Shown: one piece after another, positions 1 through 8,181 of the stretch | Numbering within the stretch: position 1 is the stretch's first letter | Layout of the letters: each line of letters starts with the position of its first letter | From: DATKKX01 sp035542775 | Lineage (GTDB): Bacteria; Planctomycetota; Phycisphaerae; UBA1845; UTPLA1 | Reading direction: 5' to 3' | Length of the DNA: 35,259 nucleotides | NCBI GenBank assembly: GCA_035542775.1 | Contig: DATKKX010000491.1 | Coordinates: 1-35,259 of the forward strand | Notes under the pieces: generated by a model | What the model was told of the DNA's origin: nothing | The model's input: only the letters and a program-made list of their open reading frames with translations | The model's database searches: none | Position numbers and translations under genes: made by a program

Positions 1-899
1 ACTTGCTCTCGGCCGAGCAAATCCTTGATGTCTACGGTGCGGATTTGCGAGACGGTGACGTGTCCCTCGATGACCGCCTCCATCGCCGGGATGGTGCGGA
101 ACAACAAGTTGAGGCCCTGAAGACTCTCGACGATCTGCCGCAGGCGCTTCTGCGGAGCATTGGGCAGGGCCAGCAGCAACTCCTCCACCTGATGGCGTTC
201 GCAAATCGTCCGGGCCTGATCGATGGACCCCAGTACCGGGACGCCGTGGATGTACGAGCCGTGCTTGGTGGCGTCGTCATCCAGGAAGCCGACCACCCGA
301 TACCGCTCCACCGGCATCCGCAGGATTTCTCGCAGGAGAGTCTCGCCCGTGTCGTCGGCGCCCACGATCAGGCACAGCCGGTGCCCGGAGACGGAGACCG
401 GCCGGATTTCCTCATGATACAGGCGGACCAGGATGCGTGCTCCGCAGACCGTGGCGATGGTCATGCCCATATCCAGCAGAAAGACCGCCTGCGGAAACGG
501 TGTCTTGCCGCGGCTGCTGAAGAAGCCGCCCAGAGGGTCCTGCGTGAAATACGCCCATCCCCACTCCAGGCTCCAGAACGCCGCAATGAAGGCGAAGGTG
601 CTCATGTAGCTGGCCTTCGCCACAGACATCACGTCCCGCATTCCCACGTATCGCCAGGAGCCGCGGAACATCCTCATGATCGCGAAGACCACGACCTTGA
701 GCACCACCACGATGGGCAACAACGGGAGAAAGAACGGCTTGAACCAAGCGTCGAAACTCTTGAAATTGTAATAGAGCCCGAAGGCGCAAAAGAGCGCCAA
801 TGCGAAGAGGAGGGCGTGCGCCATGAAAGCCAGCAAGGCGCGATGCCGCATGACCGCCGCCAAGGCAGTCGATCGAGGCTTACGACCGGCATCTGGCAT
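1..899 (-). CDS. CapD/WbpM-type nucleotide-sugar dehydratase, N-terminal 299 residues (runs off the left edge)
   Basis: Read on the minus strand from ATG at 899; an in-frame stop lies just upstream at 921-923, so this is the most upstream ATG. The visible part has several hydrophobic segments in residues 20-130, then a Rossmann-like nucleotide-binding domain with LIVGADDTGETLL and VVGFLDDD. It ends with QIRTVDIKDLLGRE, the linker that precedes the catalytic epimerase/dehydratase domain in the CapD/WbpM/FlaA1 family. These membrane enzymes usually have about 600-650 residues and convert UDP-GlcNAc to a 4-keto-6-deoxy sugar for surface polysaccharide. The catalytic half is outside the window, so the activity is inferred. 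A polyprenyl-sugar phosphotransferase shares the same N-terminal layout, but the DLLGR linker favours CapD. The gene lies 168 bases after the gene on its upstream side and may be co-transcribed with it. Confidence 0.85.
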   Translation of the reverse strand, partial: MPDAGRKPRSTALAAVMRHRALLAFMAHALLFALALFCAFGLYYNFKSFDAWFKPFFLPLLPIVVVLKVVVFAIMRMFRGSWRYVGMRDVMSVAKASYMSTFAFIAAFWSLEWGWAYFTQDPLGGFFSSRGKTPFPQAVFLLDMGMTIATVCGARILVRLYHEEIRPVSVSGHRLCLIVGADDTGETLLREILRMPVERYRVVGFLDDDATKHGSYIHGVPVLGSIDQARTICERHQVEELLLALPNAPQKRLRQIVESLQGLNLLFRTIPAMEAVIEGHVTVSQIRTVDIKDLLGREQ

Positions 900-961
900 G
901 AAACCGAGTCCCGTTCTTCCCTATCCCAAGCTCCGGACAGATGTCCCTGGCCCGCCTTCGT

Positions 962-980
962 GGATGGGCGGCGCCCATCC
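962..980. repeat. Short perfect hairpin between two minus-strand genes
   Basis: An 8-base inverted repeat, GGATGGGC and GCCCATCC, flanks a 3-base loop. It sits between the stop of the secreted TPR-like gene and the start of the CapD-type gene. No T-run follows on either strand, so it is not a standard intrinsic terminator. It could be an RNA processing or partial termination structure. Confidence 0.4.
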
Positions 981-1067
981 GCCCGAACAACCGTACTTCC
1001 GGCAACGCAGCCGCCTTGAAGACGGCCTCACTCCCAGGAGTCTCCGACAACGACCCCACGCCGCGCT

Positions 1068-2135
1068 TCACCTCGCGGCCGGCTGAGTAGCTACCACCGC
1101 CGCGGCCGACTCAGTCTTCACCGCCGTGTCGGCCGGCCGCTGTTCCTCGGTGAGCATATCCCGGAATTTGCGGACGTAGCCGGCCCCGGGCTCTGGAATG
1201 GCCTGCGAGACGGCGTCGGCGGTAGACGCCGCCACGCCCACGTCGCCATTCAGCCACGAATAGTATGCAAGCAGCAGCTTCGCCAGCGGATTGTTGTCTG
1301 TCGCCACCACAAAGCGGTTAACGGCGTCAATTGTACGAGCCAATGCTCTCCTCTTCTCTGCCGGATCGTTGCCGGGATAAAACTGGTCAGCGAACCCCTC
1401 GATCCGGAGGTCATCCAGCGTCTTGGCCAGGCGCAGTGCCTGCAGCAGCTCCGCGGTCGCCTGGAAATAGTCCTCCGACTCAAAAGCGACGGCCATGCAG
1501 GCAAGGCGGGGGCGCGATTTATCGAGCCAGAGGTGCTTGGCAAGGTCGAAGTGATATCGGGCTCGCAGCAGATCGCCCTCTCGACAATAGCTCATCCCCA
1601 ACTCGAAATTATCGTCGGCCGTCTTGTTAATGCGCTCCTGCAGCGTCTCCTCCAGACGCAGCGGGGCCGGCGCCTCGCCCGCAGGACTCGTTGTCGTAGT
1701 GGCCGCCGCGGTCAAAACCCCAGGCGACTGCGGCACAACGCCCTCGCCGGCAAGCGGCAGAGACCGGCCCAGGAAGGCCGTTTCAGCCCGTCCCAGCGAT
1801 GAACGAGCCCGCAGGAAGTTTCGCTGATCCAGAATCCGCTGGATCGGGGTAAGCGGCACCGTCGGATCGGGCAACAGGCCCATCCTCTGGGTCGCCAGGG
1901 GCGAAATGGTGCGTAATCGCTCAAGGCGGGTTTGCGACTTGCGCAGTTCAGCGCTGTAGAACGTGCTGATGTTGGTGCCGCGGGTTCTGGTTATTCCGGG
2001 GACAATCGTGCCGGACTTGGCCTGTTCGGCGCGTTTGCCCAAGCCGTCTGACGACGACTGCTGAGCACCCGCCGTCTGCACAACCAACGCCGCGCACAGC
2101 GCGAACGCCAGAAGCATGTTTCGCCAGGTTGTCAT
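1068..2135 (-). CDS. Secreted TPR-like protein of unknown function
   Basis: 355 residues. It starts at ATG 2135 with GGAG a few bases upstream (GGAGTCGAA before the ATG). Residues 5-25 (LLAFALCAALVVQTAGAQQ) form a signal peptide with an AxA-type cleavage site, so export to the periplasm is likely. Residues 180-245 carry helix pairs of tetratricopeptide type (ELGMSYCREGDLLRARYHF and a following unit with YFQATAELLQALRLA). TPR units bind other proteins, but no partner is evident. The middle is rich in Ala, Thr and Pro and looks like a linker. I do not recognise a named family. The downstream minus-strand neighbour makes surface polysaccharide, so a cell-envelope role is possible but unproven. 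Confidence 0.7.
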   Translation of the reverse strand: MTTWRNMLLAFALCAALVVQTAGAQQSSSDGLGKRAEQAKSGTIVPGITRTRGTNISTFYSAELRKSQTRLERLRTISPLATQRMGLLPDPTVPLTPIQRILDQRNFLRARSSLGRAETAFLGRSLPLAGEGVVPQSPGVLTAAATTTTSPAGEAPAPLRLEETLQERINKTADDNFELGMSYCREGDLLRARYHFDLAKHLWLDKSRPRLACMAVAFESEDYFQATAELLQALRLAKTLDDLRIEGFADQFYPGNDPAEKRRALARTIDAVNRFVVATDNNPLAKLLLAYYSWLNGDVGVAASTADAVSQAIPEPGAGYVRKFRDMLTEEQRPADTAVKTESAAAVVATQPAAR

Positions 2136-2474
2136 TTCGACTCCAACTCCAAGCAGCGAAATATCTTACATTATCGGTTCTTTTGTGCCTGGTCAAGAAT
2201 CCGATTTCCGCCGCTGCCCGCCGGCGGGCCCCCCACGGGCGTCCTCCGGCGCCGCCATTCCGAACCGGCGAAAAAAGCCGGATCGCCGCGCCTGCGGCTT
2301 CATCCCCCCACACTTGCTACTGAGTGGCAGGATCCGCCCGTTCCCAACTCAACGTCTGGGATTCGTACCCGGCGGACCAGTCCTCGCGTCGAACCACAAA
2401 ACCGGCACTGCCCTATTCACGGGCGATGCCACGGCCGCCTCCTATGGTAACATACGCACCGGAGCACGCAGCGG
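2136..2474. other. Divergent intergenic region
   Basis: It separates the minus-strand TPR-like gene from the plus-strand histidine kinase gene. It holds the candidate minus-strand promoter described separately, a perfect 14-base palindrome GCCCGCCGGCGGGC at 2216-2229, and a small CCGGC/GCCGG hairpin around 2267-2283. ORFs here are short, lack ribosome sites and look like chance frames. No protein or RNA gene is seen. Confidence 0.5.
2170..2196 (-). promoter_or_regulatory. Possible sigma-70-type promoter for the secreted TPR-like gene
   Basis: On the minus strand TTGACC (2196-2191) is followed after 15 bases by GATAAT (2175-2170). The elements match the consensus well, but the spacer is short. 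Predicted transcription would start near 2162, about 27 bases before the ATG at 2135. Confidence 0.35.
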
Positions 2475-4061
2475 ATGATACGTTTTCCTCCATTCTCGAT
2501 TTCCCTGGCAGCCAAATGCCGCCTGCTGTTCGGCCTCGCCGTCCTACTGATCATAGCCTCCGCCCTGTTCGTGCCGTGGTTGCGGATGCGAGACCTCGTT
2601 CATGAAGCCAACATCCAGGTAGCCCGCCAGATCGGTCGCCTGGCCATCGCCCGCAGCGATCTCAGCAGCGGGAACTGGGAGCTCAAGCAGCGAGCCCTTG
2701 ATCGATGGTGGCCCAGCGGCGCCACACAACACGGTCTTCGAAGTCCGGTTCCGCGCCTTGTCCCTTTGGCGGACACTTCGAACCTTCAGCTTCCTCCCGA
2801 TGCGGATGACTTTGTGAAGCAGGCGGTCCGTTCCCTCGCTCACAATCCCGATCTTCGCGAGGCGTCCCCCGCGGTGGAAACCATCCGGGGCGGGCTGCTC
2901 TATCGCATCGTCCTGCCGGTGCGATCGGTCGGGGGCAAGCAGCCGTCGGGTACGCTTCTCGGCGTGGTCTGCGTCGACTACCCTGTCCCCGACGCCCGCG
3001 CCGATCTTTGGATCAATCTCGGCCTCAGCCTCATGGCGGGAGCTCTGGCGGGGACGCTGGCCGTCCTGGTCTTTTACCTGATCACCCAGAAGCTGATTCT
3101 GTCGCCGGTCCGGGAGCTCCGCCGCGTGGCGGAGAGTGTCTCGCAGGGCGAGCACAGCATCCGCAGCAAGATCGCCACCGGCGACGAATTTGAGGAACTG
3201 GCCCGGGCTTTCAATGCCATGCTCTCACACCTCCAGGCTTCGGAGAACGAGCTGCGCACGATCAACAAGAGCCTGGACACGCGCCTGGGCGAACTGGCGG
3301 AGCGCAACGTGGCGCTGTTCGAGGCCAACAAGATCAAGAGCCAGTTCCTGGCCAATGTCAGCCACGAACTGCGAACGCCACTGACTTCCATCATCGGCTT
3401 TGCCGAACTCCTCCGCGAGGCCGCCAGCCGCGAGGGCGGCCGCACTCTGCGTTACGCGGAGAACATTATGTCCAGCGGGCGAATGCTGCTGGGCATCATC
3501 AACGATCTGCTCGATCTGGCCAAGATCGAGGCCGGCAAGCTGGAGCTGCATCTCGCCTCCGTCGACATGGCTGAGATGGCCAGAAACCTGATCGATTTCA
3601 TGCGACCGCTGGCGGAGAAAAAGAGCCTGCAACTGGTCGCCGCCGTCCCGGACAACCTGCCCAAGATATATAGCGACGCGGGCCGCATTCAGCAGATCCT
3701 GTATAATCTGCTCTCCAACGCCGTCAAATTCACACCCGAGGGCGGTCTCGTCGAGCTGAAGCTGAATGTACTCGAGGATGATCGCATCGCCATCGCGGTG
3801 CGCGATACCGGCATCGGCATCCCGCCGGAGAAGCTCTCCGAGGTATTCGAGAAGTTCCGGCAGCTGGACGAGTCCATGACCCGCGAGCACAGCGGAACCG
3901 GCCTGGGCCTGGCCATCAGCAAGGAGCTGACCAGCCTCCTCGGTGGAACCATCAAGGTGACCAGTGAGGTCGACAAGGGCTCGGAGTTCACGGTGGTCCT
4001 GCCGGTCACGATTCCGGCGGAGACCCCGACGCTGGTCTTCCAGGACATCCGCCTGACATGA
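2475..4061 (+). CDS. Membrane sensor histidine kinase (HAMP, HisKA, HATPase)
   Basis: 528 residues. Two membrane segments (about 15-35 and 182-206) flank a periplasmic sensor region of about 145 residues of unknown fold. A HAMP linker (about 207-260) and a coiled-coil follow. The H-box is NVSHELRTPLTS with the phospho-accepting His at residue 297. The ATP domain has the N-box NLLSNAVKF (411 onward), the G1 box DTGIGIPP (444), an F-box VFEKFRQLD and the G2 box GTGLGLAIS (474). All residues needed for autophosphorylation are present. There is no receiver domain and no response regulator next door, so its partner is elsewhere. The stop codon overlaps the start of the SGNH hydrolase gene as ATGA, which suggests coupled translation. 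The stimulus is unknown. Confidence 0.93.
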   Translation: MIRFPPFSISLAAKCRLLFGLAVLLIIASALFVPWLRMRDLVHEANIQVARQIGRLAIARSDLSSGNWELKQRALDRWWPSGATQHGLRSPVPRLVPLADTSNLQLPPDADDFVKQAVRSLAHNPDLREASPAVETIRGGLLYRIVLPVRSVGGKQPSGTLLGVVCVDYPVPDARADLWINLGLSLMAGALAGTLAVLVFYLITQKLILSPVRELRRVAESVSQGEHSIRSKIATGDEFEELARAFNAMLSHLQASENELRTINKSLDTRLGELAERNVALFEANKIKSQFLANVSHELRTPLTSIIGFAELLREAASREGGRTLRYAENIMSSGRMLLGIINDLLDLAKIEAGKLELHLASVDMAEMARNLIDFMRPLAEKKSLQLVAAVPDNLPKIYSDAGRIQQILYNLLSNAVKFTPEGGLVELKLNVLEDDRIAIAVRDTGIGIPPEKLSEVFEKFRQLDESMTREHSGTGLGLAISKELTSLLGGTIKVTSEVDKGSEFTVVLPVTIPAETPTLVFQDIRLT

Positions 4062-5194
4062 TGCTCACTCACATGGTCCCCACCGAAGGTGAATCCCGCC
4101 GGCCCGGTGAGATCCCGCCGCCGCCGCCCGGACGGCGCCCGTCAAAACGGTTGGCGCTGTTGATCACAAGCCTGGTCCTGGCGATCGTCGGCGCCGAGGC
4201 CGCCGTGCGTCTACTGCGACTGGGACCGCCGGTCTATGCCCCGCACCGCTTTGAACCGGGCGGCGGCATTCCCTTCACCCGGATCGAGAACGGCCCCATT
4301 GTCTACCAGCCCAACACCGTATTCTGCTCGGTCTACGATCCCGCCGGCGACACACGGGGCTACCTCGGTCCCGACGGCAGGATCAAGTACGAGATCAATC
4401 AGTACGGCATGCGCGGGCCGGCCCTCCCGGTTGAGAAAACCCCAGGCGCTTACCGCATCATCTGTCTGGGAGACTCCATCACCTTCGGGGAGGGCGTGCG
4501 CTACGCTGACACCTATCCGGCCAGGATGGCCGACCTGCTCGGCGCCGCGATGCCTGGTCGACGAGTCGAGGTGATCAACGCAGGCGTTCAGGCCTACGGC
4601 ACGAAGGATGAAGCCGCCTTCTTCCTGCTTCGGTGCCTGCGCTTTCAGCCGGATGTCGTCACGCTGGGATTCTTCCTCAATGACGCGACTGCCTACGCGG
4701 AAACCATCCGCCAGAATGAGGCCATGACCAGGGACCTCGATCTGTCACTGCCTGCCCGCATCTCGCGAATCTGGGAGATCATCGAGCGGCGCGGCCGTAC
4801 CGCCGCTCTCCAGGAGGAGTACTTCGAGGCCATTCGCCGAGGTTTCCAGTCGTCCGAGTGGGCTGACTGCCGCGAGGTGCTCAAGGGCTTGCAGCAAGTC
4901 GGCCGGGAAGACCGTTTCCGCCTCATCGTCGTGCTGTTCCCGGTGCTCTGGGAACTCGACGGAAGCTATCCGTTTCAGGATATCCACGCCCGCATCGCCG
5001 AGGCCTGCCGCGCGGCCGGCTGCGAATTCATTGATTTGCTGCCGGCTTATCGAGGCCGCTGCGCCGAGGATCTGTGGGTGCACCCCACTGACCAGCATCC
5101 CAACGAGGTCGCCCACGGTCTGGCGGCAAAGGCAATAGTCGATTATCTGACCAGCCGGGAGCCGCCCGGCGCGCAACCTCCCCCCTCGCGCTGA
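4058..5194 (+). CDS. Membrane-anchored SGNH/GDSL-type hydrolase
   Basis: 378 residues. A Pro-rich cytoplasmic start is followed by one membrane segment (about 31-50), which would place the catalytic domain outside the membrane. Block I is IICLGDSITFGEG with nucleophile Ser140. The block III Asn208 lies in GFFLNDA. The C-terminal dyad is Asp345 and His347 in TDQHPNE. This is the SGNH fold of lipases, esterases and carbohydrate O-acetyl esterases or transferases. The substrate cannot be read from sequence; an envelope glycan or lipid ester is plausible given the topology. The start ATG overlaps the kinase stop by four bases (a second ATG follows directly), so the kinase and hydrolase are probably made together. 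Confidence 0.85.
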   Translation: MMLTHMVPTEGESRRPGEIPPPPPGRRPSKRLALLITSLVLAIVGAEAAVRLLRLGPPVYAPHRFEPGGGIPFTRIENGPIVYQPNTVFCSVYDPAGDTRGYLGPDGRIKYEINQYGMRGPALPVEKTPGAYRIICLGDSITFGEGVRYADTYPARMADLLGAAMPGRRVEVINAGVQAYGTKDEAAFFLLRCLRFQPDVVTLGFFLNDATAYAETIRQNEAMTRDLDLSLPARISRIWEIIERRGRTAALQEEYFEAIRRGFQSSEWADCREVLKGLQQVGREDRFRLIVVLFPVLWELDGSYPFQDIHARIAEACRAAGCEFIDLLPAYRGRCAEDLWVHPTDQHPNEVAHGLAAKAIVDYLTSREPPGAQPPPSR

Positions 5195-5528
5195 CCATCG
5201 TGCTCAGTGACATGACGGTGGCACTTGACGGCGGGAGCCCCGGCCTGAAGCAGGCCACGCATCACGGGAGTCAAGGCGCAGAATCTGCCGCTTGGCTCCG
5301 CACGGACCGATATCTTCGCCACCGACAACATTGCGAGGATGGTTAGAGCGAGAATTTCTTCCGCTCTCCCCCACTCAATACTATGCCGGCCGCGCCCCGA
5401 AAAGCCACCGTTTATCGGCTCACTTTCGGGGCGCCGAAAATCTTCAGACCTGAAAAGAATTCAGTCCGCTGTGCCGCGCATCGGGGTTGTATACTTTAAT
5501 GGCCGCCGAGAAGAATTAGGAGCCTGCA
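5195..5528. other. Intergenic region with a strong hairpin upstream of the UVR-motif gene
   Basis: No convincing gene. Short open frames around 5210-5340 have no ribosome site and no recognisable motif. The main feature is the hairpin at 5392-5434. A TATACT-like -10 element near 5491-5496, without a good -35 box, may drive the gene starting at 5529. Confidence 0.45.
5392..5434. repeat. Strong imperfect hairpin
   Basis: The outer arms GCGCCCCGAAA (5392-5402) and TTTCGGGGCGC (5424-5434) pair perfectly over 11 bases. Four inner pairs (AGCC with GGCT) continue the stem around a 10-base loop, with a 3-base bulge at 5421-5423. There is no T-run after it on the plus strand. It may protect or terminate the kinase-hydrolase transcript or act in the leader of the next gene. 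Confidence 0.6.
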
Positions 5529-6320
5529 ATGGCCTCTCTCGACCTTCGACGAATTCTGGCGGGCTGGGAATACGAGCCCAATCAGATCACCGTTCGCAAG
5601 ATCGTCGGCGATGACGGATCGAACAAAATCCAAATGCGCCTCGATCTGGGCTTGCTCCAGATGGAGGTCACAGGTCGACCCGACGGCCTCAGGCCCTGTA
5701 ATTGCGAGTCCTGGCTGCACTATTACGAGCATCAGCGAACGCAGTACAACGAGAAGAACGGCACCGACCTGGGCTTCGATCTCGGACCAGAGAGCTGCCA
5801 AGCCCTTCGCGAAGAAGCAGTTCAGTATTATCACCGCTATCTGGCCGAGTTCGTCCTGGAAGATTTCGAGGGAGTGGCTCGGGACACGGCCCGGAACCTC
5901 CGCGTGCTGGATCTGTGTCGGGACTACGCCCGCGAAGACCAAGACCGCGGCGCCCTGGAGCAATACCGCACCTACCTCATCATGATGCATACCCGGGCGC
6001 ACGTGCACATGGCCCTGCGAAGAGGCTCGTTCAAGACCGCCCTGGCCCGCGTCAAGGCCGGCCTGCGGATGATCCAGGAAATCATGACCGACTATGGACA
6101 GGAAGAGGCCTTTGAAAAGGCCACTGAGGTCATGATTCTCCAGTCGCTGCGTGACGAGATCGCCGCCCGACTGCCCGCCGACCCGCTTGAAAAACTGGAG
6201 ATCGAGCTGCAGCGGGCCATTGCCGAGGAACGTTACGAGGACGCCGCGGATCTGCGGAACCGCATGGACACGATGCGGGCCCAGCGGAACGTGACGCCCT
6301 CTCGCAGACGCAAGAAATAG
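5529..6320 (+). CDS. UVR-motif protein of unknown function
   Basis: 263 residues. The start ATG has a clear ribosome site, TTAGGAGCCTGCA, immediately upstream. Residues about 220-250 (IELQRAIAEERYEDAADLRN) match the UVR motif, a helical hairpin used for protein contacts in UvrB, UvrC and McsA. The rest is not UvrB or UvrC: there is no helicase or nuclease domain. The N-terminal part has a beta-rich start followed by long helices (about 90-215) with a CNCESWLHYYEHQR motif. Similar proteins are, from memory, widespread in planctomycetes and annotated only by the UVR motif. The C-terminus is basic (PSRRRKK). A role in DNA repair or protein quality control is possible, but nothing here decides it. 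Confidence 0.85.
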   Translation: MASLDLRRILAGWEYEPNQITVRKIVGDDGSNKIQMRLDLGLLQMEVTGRPDGLRPCNCESWLHYYEHQRTQYNEKNGTDLGFDLGPESCQALREEAVQYYHRYLAEFVLEDFEGVARDTARNLRVLDLCRDYAREDQDRGALEQYRTYLIMMHTRAHVHMALRRGSFKTALARVKAGLRMIQEIMTDYGQEEAFEKATEVMILQSLRDEIAARLPADPLEKLEIELQRAIAEERYEDAADLRNRMDTMRAQRNVTPSRRRKK

Positions 6321-6735
6321 CTGCGCCGCTCATGCGTTTAGGAACAGTTGGGCGGGTTTCATTCGCCGGGCTGGGCGGATGAAGCCCGCCCAACATTTCC
6401 GCCGCCAAAGCTCACACCTCACAACCCTCGACCGTCTTAAGGACCGGGGCCACCGCGCCGCTGCGCAACCCGCTTTGCTGCCGGCGCTGCAAAACTCCGC
6501 ACCCACCGCAGCTTGACGCACAAACCACTCCGTATCCTCGCGCACTCCGCGGCACCAGGCACAAACGGACTACCGCGTCTTAAGGGCTGCTACGTCTGAA
6601 CGAGTGTGACAGCTTCGATTGCAAAACAAGGTACTAAAATGCGCCGACAACTGCCGCGTTCGGGCATGTGCGCATGTCTGCTCTCTGCGGTATCGGGACT
6701 GCACGGCATGCGGAACTTTTTCGGGAGGAATGGTC
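6321..6735. other. Intergenic region with REP-like hairpin and leader of the GACC-repeat gene
   Basis: It contains the hairpin at 6347-6394 and two copies of the octamer GTCTTAAG (about 6430 and 6575). The last part ends in the ribosome site GGGAGGA (6724-6730) for the gene at 6736. An open frame that continues upstream from that gene to 6619 is unlikely to be translated, because the ribosome site and signal peptide lie inside it. Confidence 0.45.
6347..6394. repeat. REP-like hairpin after the UVR-motif gene
   Basis: Arms GTTGGGCGGGTTTCAT (6347-6362) and ATGAAGCCCGCCCAAC (6379-6394) pair over 16 bases with one mismatch, around a 16-base loop. It begins 27 bases after the stop of the UVR-motif gene. 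No T-run follows, so a repeated extragenic palindrome or transcript-end stabiliser is more likely than a plain terminator. Confidence 0.6.
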
Positions 6736-7986
6736 ATGAAACGAAAAGGACGGCTCATAGTGGCGATGCTCTGCTGCGGCTCGGCAATCATGGTTCTCTC
6801 GGTGGAGCCCGCTGTCGTCGGGAACCTGCCGCCGGTCGCGGGAACAACGGGCACGACCGAATCGAACGTCACTTGGTCACCGGCAAGCAGTGGGGGGACC
6901 GAAGCGTCCGAGTGTCCACAGATCGACTGGGACAGCTTCACACCGGAGGGCCTTCTCGGGCCGCCAACCGCGTCATTCGGAGCCTGCTGCATCACGACAT
7001 CCAACGGCACAATGTTCTGCACAATGACAACGGAGCCGCAGTGCCTCACAGCCAGCGGCGTCTTCCGTGGCGTCGGCACGACCTGCCGTGAGAATCCGTG
7101 CAGCAACCAGGCCCCTCAGACCGGCGCATGTTGCATCAGCACACCCATCGGCCTGCGCTGCATCATGACGACAGCGACGCGTTGTGCCCGCAGCAACGGC
7201 ATGTTCCAGGAAGTCGGCACGCAATGCAGCGAGAATCCCTGCGACATCCCTCCGCCCCAGGTCGGCGCCTGCTGCGTGATCATGCCGAATCGGGCCTTCT
7301 GCATCGTGACCGACGAACAGATATGCACGTCCCACCAGGGTATCTTCCACGGCGATGGCACGGAATGCAGCCTCGACCTCTGCAGCCCCTCGCCGAGCGA
7401 CGTGGGGGCCTGTTGCGTTACTGCCTCAAGCGGAGCAGGGCTGTGCATCATGGCCACGGAGGGATTCTGCACGGAGCAGAAGGGTACGTTCATGGGAGTG
7501 GGATCGCAATGCAACACCAATCCGTGCAACCTGCCGCCTCCGCCCCCGCCGTCGCAGACCGGGGCATGCTGCTTGACATCCGCGGACGGCATACCTTCGT
7601 GCGTGATGACGACTGAGCAGAGATGCGCGCAGCAGAGCGGCACCTTCACGGGCGTGGGCACGCTGTGCAACACCAACCCGTGCAACCTCCCGCCGCCTCA
7701 GCCGCCCCAGGTCGGGGCTTGCTGTCTAAAGTCCCCGGGCGGCACGGCCTCCTGCGTCACAATGACCGAGCAGATGTGCGCTCGACAGAACGGAACCTTC
7801 ATCGGCGTGGGCACGAACTGCGGCAACAATCCGTGCAACCTGCCGCCGCCGGCTGTAGGAGCCTGCTGCATGCAGAGCATGCACCAGCAGCGATGCACCG
7901 TCCTGTCGGTCGATCAGTGCGCGGCGCATATGGGCCGGTACCTCGGCGACGGCACGACCTGCTCGGCGACAGCCTGTTCACCGTAG
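6736..7986 (+). CDS. Secreted cysteine-rich protein with seven GACC modules
   Basis: 416 residues from ATG 6736, chosen because GGGAGGA lies six bases upstream and the protein then opens with a signal peptide (MKRKGRLIVAMLCCGSAIMVL). After a Ser/Thr-rich stretch come seven tandem modules of about 40-50 residues. Each starts GACC and has six cysteines in the pattern GACC, x8-10, C, x6-7, C, then G-x-F and G-x-GT, x, C, x4, C. Modules begin near 6979, 7123, 7264, 7405, 7561, 7714 and 7858. Pro-rich linkers (NLPPPPPPSQT) separate modules 4 to 6. Six Cys per module suggests three disulfides each in an exported protein. I recall such repeats from planctomycete genomes but know no function. A structural or adhesive surface protein is the simplest guess. 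There is no membrane anchor or sorting signal at the C-terminus. Confidence 0.85.
   Translation: MKRKGRLIVAMLCCGSAIMVLSVEPAVVGNLPPVAGTTGTTESNVTWSPASSGGTEASECPQIDWDSFTPEGLLGPPTASFGACCITTSNGTMFCTMTTEPQCLTASGVFRGVGTTCRENPCSNQAPQTGACCISTPIGLRCIMTTATRCARSNGMFQEVGTQCSENPCDIPPPQVGACCVIMPNRAFCIVTDEQICTSHQGIFHGDGTECSLDLCSPSPSDVGACCVTASSGAGLCIMATEGFCTEQKGTFMGVGSQCNTNPCNLPPPPPPSQTGACCLTSADGIPSCVMTTEQRCAQQSGTFTGVGTLCNTNPCNLPPPQPPQVGACCLKSPGGTASCVTMTEQMCARQNGTFIGVGTNCGNNPCNLPPPAVGACCMQSMHQQRCTVLSVDQCAAHMGRYLGDGTTCSATACSP
6979..7980 (+). repeat. Seven degenerate tandem coding repeats (GACC modules)
   Basis: Seven in-frame units of roughly 125-155 bases. Units 4-6 are the most alike at DNA level, sharing ACCAATCCGTGCAACCTGCC-type segments, which points to recent duplication. 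Units 1-3 and 7 are more diverged, and unit 7 lacks the shared linker. Confidence 0.85.
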
Positions 7987-8181
7987 CGGAATGATCCATC
8001 GTCGTGCCCTGTTACCCCTCGCTGCGCGGGCGAACTCGCTTCTCGCTCCCCAGCGATGAAGTTTGCTCAGCATTCACGGAGAAAATACAATCGCCGCCAT
8101 GACGGAGAGCCGAGACCACAGGGCAAGCAGGCGGACCCGGCCAAGGGTCGGGAACGGCCGGAAGGCAAGAAGGACGAGAGA

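Noticed and set aside
3..1019. Long plus-strand open frame (338 codons) at the left edge
   Set aside because: It is antisense to a clear CapD-type protein with membrane segments and a DLLGR motif, and its own product is a His/Arg/Gln-rich shadow without motifs.
5210..5340. Short frames reading HHGSQG and TDIFATDNIARM
   Set aside because: Neither frame has a start with a ribosome site or a continuing homologous sequence; no family recognised.
6979..7980. CRISPR array
   Set aside because: The repeats are in-frame protein modules of about 125-155 bases with diverged sequence, not short identical repeats with unique spacers.
8056..8181. Upstream extension of the methyltransferase gene
   Set aside because: The 42 extra residues are charged low-complexity sequence before the usual family start, and 8182 has a better ribosome site.
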